DNA from: CAZMNY01 sp964567745
GTDB lineage: Bacteria > Planctomycetota > Planctomycetia > Pirellulales > Pirellulaceae
Assembly: GCA_964567745.1 (NCBI GenBank)
Contig: CAZMNY010000016.1
Location: 93,224 to 157,223, forward strand
Length of the DNA: 64,000 nt
Direction of reading: 5' to 3'
Part shown: piece after piece, positions 9,885 through 18,548 of the stretch
Layout of the letters: every line of letters begins with the position of its first letter
How positions within the stretch are numbered: the first letter of the stretch is position 1
Program-made: the position numbers and the translations under genes
The notes under the pieces: model-generated
Seen by the model: the letters and a program-made list of their open reading frames with translations, nothing else
Databases searched by the model: none
What the model was told of the DNA's origin: nothing

Positions 9885-9999
9885 TCCGTCAGCCCTTGTG
9901 GGTTGCGGGAATGGGACTCTTCCATTCTAAAAGCCCCATCTCCCTGTTCAAGACTTTCATCGCCAGTTATTCCCAAGCGACAAAGTTTCTCCAGATTAA

Positions 10000-10027
10000 G
10001 GCCGGACAATCGTCCCGGCCCATTTTT
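10000..10027 (+). terminator. GC-rich hairpin with T run in the queC leader
   Basis: GGCCGG (10000-10005) pairs with CCGGCC (10015-10020) around a nine-base loop and is followed by CATTTTTG. It stands about 150 bases before queC on the same strand with no plus-strand gene before it, so it would be a leader attenuator or an isolated hairpin. No preQ1 riboswitch motif is visible to me. Confidence 0.3.
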
Positions 10028-10173
10028 GCGGGGAAGTGTAGCAAAAGCTTGATTCCCACCAATGCCAACCCAATCTGCCGCCCCCTTATCCGGCACCCCT
10101 CGCGGACGTCTTTGCTAGGCGTACAATGCATTCGAGCTCGCTGATCCCCTCGAACTGCAACCGAAACCTCCCA

Positions 10174-10878
10174 ATGCCCAACTTCCCGGACGACTCATGC
10201 GGCGTCCTCATCAGCGGCGGCCTGGATAGCGCCGTGATGACGTCCCAAGCGTTTGACCGAAGTACCTACGTCCAACCGATTTACATCCAGTGTGGCCTCA
10301 TTTGGGAGCAACCGGAACTAACGGCCGCTCGGCGGTTTTGGCAAAGTCCGAACCAGTCTCGTCTGCGGCCGATCCAGGTCCTAACTCAGCCCATGGATGA
10401 TGTTTACGGCGACCACTGGGCAATGACGGGAGTCGGTCCGCCAACGGCCGCTTGCGACGATATCGAGGTGTTTTTGCCAGGCCGAAATCTGCTGTTGATC
10501 GTCAAGGCTGCCCTTTGGTGCCAACAGAATCGCCTTGAGACGCTGGCGATCGGGACTCTGGCGACAAGCCCGTTTGCGGACGCGAAGCCCGAGTTTTTTT
10601 CCGATTTGCAGTCGCTGCTTCGCCACTGCGGCGCGCCGGACGTCCGGCTCGTGCAACCATTTGGCCGAATTGAGAAGCGGCAGGTCATGGAGCTAGGCCG
10701 CGACTTGCCGCTCGATTTGACGTTCTCCTGCATCGCCCCCGTCGAGGATCAGCACTGCGGCACCTGCAATAAATGCGGTGAACGTCAGCGCGCCTTTCGC
10801 GAAGCACGAAGACACGATTCCACGTTTTACGCTCGACAACGCGTCGGCAACCTCGATCAGTTCCCGGCCCGGCGATGA
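10174..10878 (+). CDS. queC: 7-cyano-7-deazaguanine synthase
   Basis: QueC converts 7-carboxy-7-deazaguanine to preQ0 with ATP and ammonia, in queuosine biosynthesis. The PP-loop SGGLDSAV (about residues 12-19 from this start) binds ATP. The FLPGRN motif is typical of QueC, and the C-terminal zinc-binding cysteines are seen in CIAPVEDQHCGTCNKCGER. I prefer the ATG at 10174, because it puts the PP-loop close to the N terminus as in other QueC proteins; an ATG at 10126 is also in frame. The product is 234 residues. queD follows 57 bases downstream on the same strand. Confidence 0.93.
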   Translation: MPNFPDDSCGVLISGGLDSAVMTSQAFDRSTYVQPIYIQCGLIWEQPELTAARRFWQSPNQSRLRPIQVLTQPMDDVYGDHWAMTGVGPPTAACDDIEVFLPGRNLLLIVKAALWCQQNRLETLAIGTLATSPFADAKPEFFSDLQSLLRHCGAPDVRLVQPFGRIEKRQVMELGRDLPLDLTFSCIAPVEDQHCGTCNKCGERQRAFREARRHDSTFYARQRVGNLDQFPARR

Positions 10879-10935
10879 TCGCTTGCTAATCCGCCTGCCT
10901 GCTATTCTCCGCCCTCCAATTAATGAGATGACAAC

Positions 10936-11343
10936 ATGTCGCTGTTCCGAGTCTCCCGAGAAATCGACTTTTGCTATGGCCATCGGTTGCTCAATTACAG
11001 CGGAAAGTGCCGACACTTGCACGGACACAATGGCCGGGCCGTGATCACGATCGAAGCCGAACAGCTCGACGATCGAGGCATGGTGCTCGACTTCTCCGAC
11101 ATCAAGCGAGTCGTCAGCGGGTGGATTGACGAGAATCTCGATCACCGCATGATCCTTTGCCGCGAAGACCCTGTCGTGCCGACATTCCAGCAAATGGGCG
11201 AACCGCTGTTCTTGCTCGATACCAATCCGACGGCGGAGAACATTGCCAAGCTGATCTTCGAGTTCACCAAGGAAGCTGGCTTCCCCATCGTGGAGACTCA
11301 GCTTTGGGAAACGCCTCGATGTTTTGCGACTTATCGCGCGTGA
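10936..11343 (+). CDS. queD: 6-carboxy-5,6,7,8-tetrahydropterin synthase
   Basis: QueD makes 6-carboxytetrahydropterin from 7,8-dihydroneopterin triphosphate, an early step to queuosine and other deazapurines. The 135-residue protein has the expected zinc site and catalytic cysteine: FCYGHRL near the N terminus, then C-x3-HGH in GKCRHLHGHNG. The conserved MVLDFSDIK and NPTAENIAK segments follow, and WETPRCFATY is near the C terminus. It forms a pair with queC and is followed by a strong intrinsic terminator at 11466. Confidence 0.95.
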   Translation: MSLFRVSREIDFCYGHRLLNYSGKCRHLHGHNGRAVITIEAEQLDDRGMVLDFSDIKRVVSGWIDENLDHRMILCREDPVVPTFQQMGEPLFLLDTNPTAENIAKLIFEFTKEAGFPIVETQLWETPRCFATYRA

Positions 11344-11734
11344 TGAACGCCGCGCAAAACGCAACCGGTCATTTTTGCCGAAAAATCCCAAAGTCCTCAA
11401 TCGTTGCAACCGATATAACTGGCATCGATCAACTGCACCCAATGGGAATTCCCAGGGGGGACGTAGGTCCGAGATCTGGAAGACTCCATCTCGGGCCTTT
11501 TTTGTGCGCTGACGGCGCGTCTTGACGCTTCTAGTTTTTTGCTGACTAGCCGGAAATTCGACTTATTAATCTGTAGCGATTGCGCCGATTTTAACGCCAG
11601 GCGCGGAACGTCCGGATCGACGTGTGGTCTGAACGTTTCAAAGGTTTTGCCGCAACTTGCCAAGCATTGCGGCTGACGTCACCGCCAGAACATCAAACTC
11701 TCATTTGAGAAGTCGTGCCAGCAAAGGATTCGTC
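11344..11734. other. Intergenic region between queD and the MotA-like operon
   Basis: It contains a perfect 12-base palindrome TGGGAATTCCCA at 11443-11454, the queD terminator, and an AT-richer stretch (about 11530-11600) that may hold the promoter of the MotA-like operon. No coding frame is convincing. Confidence 0.4.
11466..11503 (+). terminator. Intrinsic terminator of the queC-queD operon
   Basis: GGTCCGAGAT (11466-11475) pairs with ATCTCGGGCC (11488-11497), with one G-T wobble, and is followed directly by six T residues. This is the clearest terminator in the window. Confidence 0.85.
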
Positions 11735-13096
11735 ATGTCGCAAAACGCTCAACGCAATTCCTTGAGAGCCGCCGTCGGTTCCCTTGGATGGCCACTGATC
11801 GTCGGCGCGGCGTCGTGCAGCATTTTCTATGTGCTGGTGTTGCGAGGCCCGCTGCGTTCCGAGCTGACGATCCGCTACTTCACGACCCATCCGGTCTCCT
11901 ACGCCGCAACGATCATATTCTTCATCGGGCTAGCTTCGCTCGGCTCTCGCTTGCTGGATATTCTCGGACAGCACATCTCACTTGGACGAACGACGCTTCC
12001 TGAATCGACGCCCGGCGGTCAGCCCATCGTCGAAGCAAGCGACCTCTTGGATGAAATCGAAGACTGGCCGAAACGGGCGAAACAGTCCTATTTGGGTCGG
12101 CGCCTTCGTGACGCCTTGGACTACGTCGAGCGAATGAGATCCGCCGAGGGGCTGCGTCCAGAACTTCAGTTCCTCAGCGAAAAGGCCGAGGACGAAGAGA
12201 ACGAAGGCTATTCGCTGGCGAGAATCGTCATCTGGGCGACTCCGATGCTGGGCTTTCTCGGCACCGTCGTCGGCATCACCCAAGCTCTGGGCAGTCTCGA
12301 CTCAGCAGAACTGGCGTCCGATCCCAAGACCGCCATGGACAAGTTGTTAGGCGGACTCTACGTCGCCTTTGACACAACCACGCTGGCGCTAACGCTCTCG
12401 CTCGTCGCCATGTTCATCAAGTTCTTTATCGAACGACTCGAAACCAACTTGCTGCGGATCGTCGACCGACAGGTTGATCACGAGTTGATTGGTCGCTTCG
12501 ATTCGTTGAGCGCCTCAGACCCGAACGTAGTCGCTATCCGCCGCATGACGGAAGACGTCGTCGACACGTCGCAAGAACTGGCCGCTCGCCAAGCCGAGAT
12601 TTGGCAAGCGACAATTGACGCGGCGCATCAGCAGTGGAGCAGTCTCGTCGAGACAGCCGGCGGGCAAATCGAAGACTCGATCGCGGCCGCCATCAAGGAT
12701 TCGCTATCGGAACTGAGGAAAGAAATTGCCAACACGGGAACGGCTGTCTCGGACCAAGCGTCAACCCAGTGGGAAAAATGGCAACAGTCCTTCCGCGAAT
12801 CAGCCACGCTGCTCAAAGAACAGCAAGCGGAAATGACGAAGCAGGGCGCCGTGATGACACGCGCACTCGAAGCGACGGGCGATGTGATCAAGTTGGAAAA
12901 TGCACTGAACCAAAACCTTCGAACTCTCGCGGGCGCGAAACATTTCGAAGAGACGGTGATGAGCCTGTCCGCTGCGATCCATTTGCTGAATTCGCGGCTA
13001 GGGGCAGTTAATCAACTGGCGGCAGTCGATCTCAAACAGGCTGACAGCGAGAAGAAGGCCGCTGAAGACAGCGACAACGAAGACAAGGCCGCATGA
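11735..13096 (+). CDS. MotA/TolQ/ExbB-type proton channel subunit with long cytoplasmic tail
   Basis: The 453-residue protein has hydrophobic segments at about 19-36 and 55-72 and the paired MotA/TolQ spans at about 167-190 (ARIVIWATPMLGFLGTVVGI) and 205-240 (GLYVAFDTTTLALTLSLVAM). The TPMLGFLGTVVGI and FDTTTLALT blocks are hallmarks of the family. After residue 240 there is a polar tail of about 200 residues, rich in A, E, Q and S and probably coiled coil. The family builds a pentameric proton-driven motor with TolR/ExbD/MotB-like partners. The start at 11735 is preceded by AAAGGA and precedes the first span. The stop overlaps the start of the next gene by four bases. Substrate or mechanical target is unknown. 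Confidence 0.88.
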   Translation: MSQNAQRNSLRAAVGSLGWPLIVGAASCSIFYVLVLRGPLRSELTIRYFTTHPVSYAATIIFFIGLASLGSRLLDILGQHISLGRTTLPESTPGGQPIVEASDLLDEIEDWPKRAKQSYLGRRLRDALDYVERMRSAEGLRPELQFLSEKAEDEENEGYSLARIVIWATPMLGFLGTVVGITQALGSLDSAELASDPKTAMDKLLGGLYVAFDTTTLALTLSLVAMFIKFFIERLETNLLRIVDRQVDHELIGRFDSLSASDPNVVAIRRMTEDVVDTSQELAARQAEIWQATIDAAHQQWSSLVETAGGQIEDSIAAAIKDSLSELRKEIANTGTAVSDQASTQWEKWQQSFRESATLLKEQQAEMTKQGAVMTRALEATGDVIKLENALNQNLRTLAGAKHFEETVMSLSAAIHLLNSRLGAVNQLAAVDLKQADSEKKAAEDSDNEDKAA

Positions 13097-14595
13097 CTCG
13101 TCGACGAAAGAAAAAATCGTCCGGCGAAGACGTGGCTCTGTTTCCGTTTCTCGCCGTGCTGATCTGTACGATGGGCTCGTTGATCGTGCTCTTAGTCGTG
13201 CTCGTCCAGCAAGCGCGCGTCCATGCGGCTGGCGAGACCGTTGACGATTCGGCTCAACAGCAAGAAAGAATCGCCGATCTCAAAGAGCAACTCAGCGTCC
13301 ACCAGGCGAGAACCAAGACGTTGACGCCGCTGAGAGATGACGCGATCAAGAAGCTCGATTCAAAAAAGCTGGAACTGAGCCATATCGAGGACCATATCGA
13401 GCGGATCGAATCGCGTTGGGACGCGCTCCTCCGCTTGGCCCGCCAAACTCGAGACCTCTCTGAGCAAGACGCCACGGACCACGAGCTTGCCGATGAACAA
13501 ATGGCGCTCATCCGCGAAGAGATCGCGGCCAACCAGCGACTGATCGAAAACCTCGAGGGGAAACTCTCAAGGCGACGCCGCTCGTTCGCCATCATTCCCT
13601 ACGACGGCGCCAATGGAACTCGACGCCGTCCGATCTTCGTTGAGTGCGCAGGTCGTGAGATTATTCTTCGTCCCGAGGGCGTGAAGATCGCGATTGACGA
13701 TTTCGAGGGGCCTGTCGGTTTTGGACCCGGTAACGTACTCGCCTCCGCACTGAGGACGATTCGAGAACACTTCTCTCAGACGACCGGCGGCAAAGCTTAT
13801 CCCCTGATCGTGGTCAGGCCCGACGGAGTTGAAGCCTACGCGGTCGCTCGACGAGCCATGTCGTCGTGGGAGGACGAATTCGGCTACGAGCTTATCAGCG
13901 CCGACAAGAATCTAAAGTACCCGCGGCCCGACACGATGCTCGAAGAAAAGATTCGCGAAGCGGTCGCACGTTCGAGAAACCGGCAGAAACTGCTAGCCGA
14001 GGCGATGCCCGGCGGATTCTCCGATCGACAAGCGCGATACATCGTCAAGCGTCGTGGAGGTCTTCAGAGAATCGATGGCCAGCAAGTTTCAAGCCGCCGG
14101 CGATCAACCGGAATGGAAAATACGCATCGCAATCGCCAGAACGAAGATCCGGAAAGGCCGACAGGTACCGACGCCAAGTCGCAGAGCCAGTCCGGAGCGA
14201 GTGGCGGCTCACCATCCGTCGCAGTTTCCAACCAGCGAGCCAAGAATTGGGGGCTGCCGCAATCGAATCAAGACTCCCAAGGATTCACGCGACCGGTCCG
14301 CATTACCTTGCTGCCGGATTCGATCGTCATCATGCCCCCCAAGGGACACTACTTTCGCCCGATCACGACAAGCGTCGCCAACCCGCTCAGCAAGGAAGAC
14401 ACGCAACGATTCATCGGCAAACTTTGGGAACACATGGAGACCTGGGGTATTGCCGCCCAAGGCGGTTATTGGGTGCCGACGCTTTCAGTCGAAGTCCACC
14501 CCGGCGGCGAACGACAGTTTGAACGATTCCGCCAACTCTTAAACGGCAGTGGGATCCCAATTCGCCAGAAGAACGCCCAGGGGAGCAACCCATGA
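13093..14595 (+). CDS. Single-span partner protein 1 of the MotA-like channel
   Basis: The 500-residue product has a basic N terminus (RRRKKK), one span at about 18-40 (ALFPFLAVLICTMGSLIVLLV), then a heptad-like coiled coil (about 50-160, rich in E, K, L, Q). A folded domain follows (about 165-310), and the C-terminal half is polar before a last folded segment. The orientation with a short basic cytoplasmic end and one span is that of ExbD/TolR/MotB proteins, but I see no acidic residue inside the span and no OmpA-type peptidoglycan motif. It overlaps both neighbours by four bases (ATGA), so the three proteins are translationally coupled and probably form one complex. Confidence 0.8.
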   Translation: MTRRRKKKSSGEDVALFPFLAVLICTMGSLIVLLVVLVQQARVHAAGETVDDSAQQQERIADLKEQLSVHQARTKTLTPLRDDAIKKLDSKKLELSHIEDHIERIESRWDALLRLARQTRDLSEQDATDHELADEQMALIREEIAANQRLIENLEGKLSRRRRSFAIIPYDGANGTRRRPIFVECAGREIILRPEGVKIAIDDFEGPVGFGPGNVLASALRTIREHFSQTTGGKAYPLIVVRPDGVEAYAVARRAMSSWEDEFGYELISADKNLKYPRPDTMLEEKIREAVARSRNRQKLLAEAMPGGFSDRQARYIVKRRGGLQRIDGQQVSSRRRSTGMENTHRNRQNEDPERPTGTDAKSQSQSGASGGSPSVAVSNQRAKNWGLPQSNQDSQGFTRPVRITLLPDSIVIMPPKGHYFRPITTSVANPLSKEDTQRFIGKLWEHMETWGIAAQGGYWVPTLSVEVHPGGERQFERFRQLLNGSGIPIRQKNAQGSNP

Positions 14596-15596
14596 GCCGC
14601 AGACGGCGAGCCGAGGATGAAACTCCGGGTCAAGATTCGTTTCTCGATATCGTGGCGAATCTCGTTGGCATCATGATCATCTTGGTCATCGTGATCGGCG
14701 TTCGAGCCAAAGGCGAAATGGGACGGGCCGCGCCGACACTCAATATCCAAGCGGAACCGGACGTCGAAACAGCAAGAAGCACGGCGGCGGTCATCGAAGA
14801 GAGCATTCGCAGGATCCAAGGCGGTATGGGACGCTACGCCACCGAGATCAAGTATCGCCGACTCGAACGCGACAAACTCCTACTGATGACTACCGCGCTC
14901 GAAGCGGAAATGAAGAAGAAACGCGACGCGCTCGACGCGGACGCACAGAAGCTCTACGACAAAAATCAACAAATCACATTAGCGCAGGCCGAACTCGAGA
15001 AACTTGCCCGCAAAGCGACCGCGCTCGACCGCGACATAGAACAGGTTGAAGTACTCCAACATCTGCCGACGCCGATGGCCAAGACGGTGTTCGGCAAAGA
15101 AGTTCAATTTCGTTTGCTAGAAGGTCAACTTACCTACGTGCCTTGGAATGAGCTTGTCGAACGACTCAAGACTGACGTAAAGCAAAACGCATGGAAACTG
15201 AAGAATTCGGAATCCATCACTGAAACGCTCGGCCCCGTCCGAAACTTTATGATGCGATACACCGTCGACCGCAGGTCATTCACCACCGAGACCCGCATGG
15301 GTGCCGCGACGCAGGAACGCATCGAGCTCGACTCGTTCGAATTGTTCGCTGTGGAAGAACGAGGCGAATCGGTGGATGCGGCGCTGCACGAGGATTCGGA
15401 ATTCAATTCGATTCTTGCCAGCTTCCAACCAGCTCGAACAACCGTCACGATTTGGGTCTACCCAGATAGCTTCGACGACTATCGCAAACTTCAATCGGCG
15501 CTCTACCGTCGCGGTTTCCTCACGGCGGCGCGACCGATGCCGAAAGACGCGCCGATCGGCGGCTCGCCCAAAGGCACGCGCACCAACGCGCAATAG
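14592..15596 (+). CDS. ExbD/TolR-like single-span partner protein 2
   Basis: The 334-residue product has the same layout as its upstream neighbour: basic start, one span (about 16-40) and a coiled coil (about 60-145), then a folded C-terminal domain. The span begins DSFLDIVANLVGIMIILVIV. The aspartate at about residue 19, at the mouth of the span, is placed like the essential proton-carrying aspartate of ExbD/TolR, so this is the better candidate for the proton-coupling partner. It overlaps the upstream gene by four bases and ends the operon. Confidence 0.8.
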   Translation: MSRRRRAEDETPGQDSFLDIVANLVGIMIILVIVIGVRAKGEMGRAAPTLNIQAEPDVETARSTAAVIEESIRRIQGGMGRYATEIKYRRLERDKLLLMTTALEAEMKKKRDALDADAQKLYDKNQQITLAQAELEKLARKATALDRDIEQVEVLQHLPTPMAKTVFGKEVQFRLLEGQLTYVPWNELVERLKTDVKQNAWKLKNSESITETLGPVRNFMMRYTVDRRSFTTETRMGAATQERIELDSFELFAVEERGESVDAALHEDSEFNSILASFQPARTTVTIWVYPDSFDDYRKLQSALYRRGFLTAARPMPKDAPIGGSPKGTRTNAQ

Positions 15597-15676
15597 CCGC
15601 GAGGTTGCCATCCGCTGCGACACCAAGATCGGCGAAATGACCGCAAACGACGGCTGAGCGTCGAGTCGATCAGCGT

Positions 15677-16399
15677 CTAGTCAATGTAGTACTCGAGGAA
15701 TCGACGAAAGATGTCTCGACTCTCCGGCGTCTCGCGGCACGAACCGGCGAATTCGTCGAAACTGACTCCCGCGATTTTCTCGACGTACTCGGGATAGTTT
15801 TGAAGTCGAAGCATGAGCGACGGTAGATCGAGTTCAGGATGGAACTGAGTGCAGTAGATGGGCAGATCGCGGAGACGAAAGGCTTGGCAGTGAGTCTTCT
15901 CGGCATAAGCCAAGAGAACGGCCGAATCAGGTATTCGCTCAACAATGTCTTGATGCCCCGCCTGCCCGCCGAACACTTCCGGCAGCGGGCCGAACAGCGG
16001 ATCGATCAGCCCCTCTTCGGTGCACCGCAGGTCGATCGTGCCCAACTCTGCTCGGTGCAAGTCGTTCACCACCGATCCGCCAAGCGCTAACGACATGGCC
16101 TGGAAGCCGAAGCACGAGGCGAACGTCGGTCGGCCAATCTCAGCCAAGACACGCATCCACCGCAGCGCGTTCTCGAGCCAGTCGCCGCCGCGCGCAATCG
16201 AATAGTCTCCGCTTCCGCCCACGAAAATCGCCTTCCGCCGAGCCAGTGACTCGAGCGGATCCACGGGGCCGAACAGCGATCGCGACTCCAGATCGCGCGC
16301 CGCGAAATTCCCCACATGCAGGAAGCACTCTACTTCCTTGGGCTTGATGGGATCGTCGTCATCGCGGGCTTGAAGCAAGAGAAACGGCTTCACATTCAT
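15677..16399 (-). CDS. Class I glutamine amidotransferase-like protein
   Basis: The 240-residue product has the triad pattern of class I (GATase1) enzymes: a nucleophile elbow CFGFQ at about residue 96 (TFASCFGFQAMSLALGG) and the histidine-glutamate pair in QFHPE at about 186. It resembles the free-standing GMP-synthase-like amidotransferases (YfeJ-type) that hydrolyse glutamine or gamma-glutamyl compounds; no synthetase domain is attached. Its ATG overlaps the bioA stop by four bases, with a GAGG motif four bases upstream, so it is co-translated with bioA. A link to biotin synthesis is only suggested by this position. Confidence 0.85.
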   Translation of the reverse strand: MNVKPFLLLQARDDDDPIKPKEVECFLHVGNFAARDLESRSLFGPVDPLESLARRKAIFVGGSGDYSIARGGDWLENALRWMRVLAEIGRPTFASCFGFQAMSLALGGSVVNDLHRAELGTIDLRCTEEGLIDPLFGPLPEVFGGQAGHQDIVERIPDSAVLLAYAEKTHCQAFRLRDLPIYCTQFHPELDLPSLMLRLQNYPEYVEKIAGVSFDEFAGSCRETPESRDIFRRFLEYYID

Positions 16400-17799
16400 C
16401 GAGCCTCGCCTTTCATGACGTCGGACATCACAGCCTCAATTCCTCCGCGAACCGCCGCCACGATGGTTGTCAATTCGCTCTTGCTAATAGACAGCGGCGG
16501 CATGATGACGATGACATTACCCAGCGGTCGAATCCAAACACCTTTTTGCAGAGCCCACTGGCACACGCGAATCCCTCGCTGCTCGCTCCAGTCGAACGGC
16601 TCGAGACACGCCTTGTCTCGCACCAGCTCAATTGCCGCCAATAGTCCGCACTGGCGAACATCGCCGACATGCGGATGTTCGATCAGCGGTTCAAGTGCTC
16701 GCTGCAACCAAGTGACTTTGTCGCCAAGCAACTCAAGCGTGCGCTCTTGCTCAAAGACATCGAGTGAAGCCATCGCCGCAGAAGCCGCCAGCGGATTTCC
16801 ACTAAAAGTGTGGCCGTGAAAAAACGACTTCGACTCGGCGTACTCTCCCAAGAATGCGGCCCAGACGCGAGTCGTCGTCAACGTCGCCGCCATCGTCGCG
16901 TAACCGCCCGTCAGCCCTTTGCCCAAGCAGAGGAAATCGGGATCGACCCGCTCGTGCTCGCAAGCAAACATCTTGCCAGTGCGTCCAAATCCAACAGCGA
17001 CTTCATCGGCGATCAAAAACACGTCGTGTTTCTTCGTCAGCTCGCGAACGCCTCGCAGAAATCCGCGCGGATGAACGACCATCCCGGCCGCACATTGGAC
17101 GAGCGGTTCCATGACGAGCGCGGCAATCTCGTCGGCTGATTCGTTTAGCACGGCCTCCAACTGCCCGAGTGAGTTCTGCAACACGTCGTCAACGCTCGCG
17201 CCCTCAGGTCTTCGATAAAGATCCGGGGCCGCAATCCGAACTGGCTCAAATAGCAACGGCTCAAACATCGCATGAAAACGAGCGACACCGCCCACGCTAA
17301 CGCTGCCGAGCGTATCGCCATGGTATGCGTTCTCCAACGCGATGTACTTGGTCTTCTTCGGCTTGGGAGAATCGCATTGCCGCCAGTACTGAAGAGCCTG
17401 CTTGATGGCGACCTCGACGGCGCACGCGCCGTCCCCAGAAAAGAACACGTGCCCCAAACCCGCCGGCGCCAGATCGCACAGCCGCTTCGCCAACTTAATC
17501 GTGGTGGTGTTGGACATGCCCAAGGAGGTGACGTGCGAGACCTTTTGCAGTTGTTCTACGATCGCCTGATTGATCACAGGATGCGCATGTCCGTGGACAT
17601 TGCACCACACGCTCGCGACACCGTCGAGGTAACGCTTGCCGTCGATGTCGATGAGCTCACATCCTTGAGCCGAGTCGATGACAAATGGCTGGTATTCGGC
17701 CATTTGCGTGAAACTGTGCCACACATGACTCCGGTCCCAGCGACGCAGGTCGTCATTTGTTGGAGCCACTCGATTCGCAGACTCATTGATGGTTGGCAT
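16396..17799 (-). CDS. bioA: Adenosylmethionine-8-amino-7-oxononanoate aminotransferase
   Basis: BioA transfers an amino group from S-adenosylmethionine to 7-keto-8-aminopelargonic acid to give 7,8-diaminopelargonate in biotin synthesis. The PLP fold is clear: WHSFTQM near the N terminus, GDGACAVEVAIKQA, YHGDTLG, DEVAVGFGRTG (about 260), and the lysine that binds PLP in LGKGLTGGY. HGHTFSGNPLAA also matches BioA. The ATG at 17799 gives 467 residues, close to the family's usual size after allowing for a slightly longer N-terminal end; the frame is open to an earlier start at 17892. No bioF, bioD or bioB is adjacent. Confidence 0.93.
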   Translation of the reverse strand: MPTINESANRVAPTNDDLRRWDRSHVWHSFTQMAEYQPFVIDSAQGCELIDIDGKRYLDGVASVWCNVHGHAHPVINQAIVEQLQKVSHVTSLGMSNTTTIKLAKRLCDLAPAGLGHVFFSGDGACAVEVAIKQALQYWRQCDSPKPKKTKYIALENAYHGDTLGSVSVGGVARFHAMFEPLLFEPVRIAAPDLYRRPEGASVDDVLQNSLGQLEAVLNESADEIAALVMEPLVQCAAGMVVHPRGFLRGVRELTKKHDVFLIADEVAVGFGRTGKMFACEHERVDPDFLCLGKGLTGGYATMAATLTTTRVWAAFLGEYAESKSFFHGHTFSGNPLAASAAMASLDVFEQERTLELLGDKVTWLQRALEPLIEHPHVGDVRQCGLLAAIELVRDKACLEPFDWSEQRGIRVCQWALQKGVWIRPLGNVIVIMPPLSISKSELTTIVAAVRGGIEAVMSDVMKGEAR

Positions 17800-18014
17800 C
17801 AGCCTGGCAATCTTGTTTCGCCGGAATGAAATGTGGAAACGGACCGCAAAAAATGCAGCCGCGATGAACTCGTATTCTCGACGCGGCGCCAATCAATCGA
17901 CTCTTGACGAGGTCAGCGGGAATCGGTGGCGCGATGTCACCCGAGTTCAAAATCAAATGAGCACGGAATGAACGAGTCTGTTCTTGAGCGCTTGAATTTT
18001 CTCAGGTTGAGACG

Positions 18015-18302
18015 CTACCAGCAAACCGAAACCGACTCTCCAACCTGAATTCCAAGCATGATAGCGGCGCTGAGGCCGACGATCTCTAATTCCAAGCACC
18101 CGTTCTCGCCCAAAACCGCAATGAACGTCGATTCGGGCTGATCGTGGTTGGCGGCGAAAAGACCTCGGGTCTCGTGCTCGTCGCAAAGCACGGTGAGTTC
18201 TTCGCCTCGTGGAGCCTGCTCCAATTGGCTCGCCGCAATATCCGACACCAAGTTACCTTGGTCGGTAATCGCGACAATCTTGCCTTCCACTGTTCCCGAC
18301 AC
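18015..18302 (-). CDS. Stand-alone C-terminal domain of the DUF62 (SAM hydrolase) family
   Basis: This 95-residue protein matches only the C-terminal beta-barrel domain of the neighbouring DUF62 enzyme. Shared blocks are GNLVSDIAASQL here against GNLISNIPAEQL there, then LELEIVGLSA against LELAVVGGSA, and a final GESVSVCW against GDEFHVRW. The N-terminal catalytic domain (TDFG, VDPGVG, PDNG) is absent. The start is the GTG at 18302: GGAGG stands at 18309-18313, six bases upstream, a near-ideal ribosome site, so this is an expressed gene, not a decayed tail. A TTG at 18341 is also in frame but lacks such a site. It lies 246 bases downstream of the full-length gene on the same strand. It may form mixed trimers with the enzyme or act as a separate nucleoside-binding protein. 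Confidence 0.72.
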   Translation of the reverse strand: MSGTVEGKIVAITDQGNLVSDIAASQLEQAPRGEELTVLCDEHETRGLFAANHDQPESTFIAVLGENGCLELEIVGLSAAIMLGIQVGESVSVCW

Positions 18303-18548
18303 GTCAAACCTCCGATAGGGCCGACGAAGGCGTATTCTCAACTATCCCACGATCATTGCGACGTCTGTGCGCGACAGGCCCGGCACCCAACATCGCGTTA
18401 GGACTCATCACCGCATCGCCTAGCCGTACTCTGATCGCAAAGCCTCTTCGCCTTATCATTCGCGGCATTCTAAGGATTTGGCGGCCGATATCAAGCGGCC
18501 TTGCTCCCGCTCCGCTCCCGCAAAACAGGCACCGAAGAAGCGCTCATT

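Noticed and set aside
10000..10173. preQ1 riboswitch upstream of queC
   Set aside because: I could not find the compact preQ1 aptamer pattern; only a GC-rich hairpin is present.
11735..15596. Zorya anti-phage system
   Set aside because: The MotA-like subunit with a long tail fits ZorA loosely, but there is no OmpA domain in the partners and no ZorC/ZorD or ZorE nearby.
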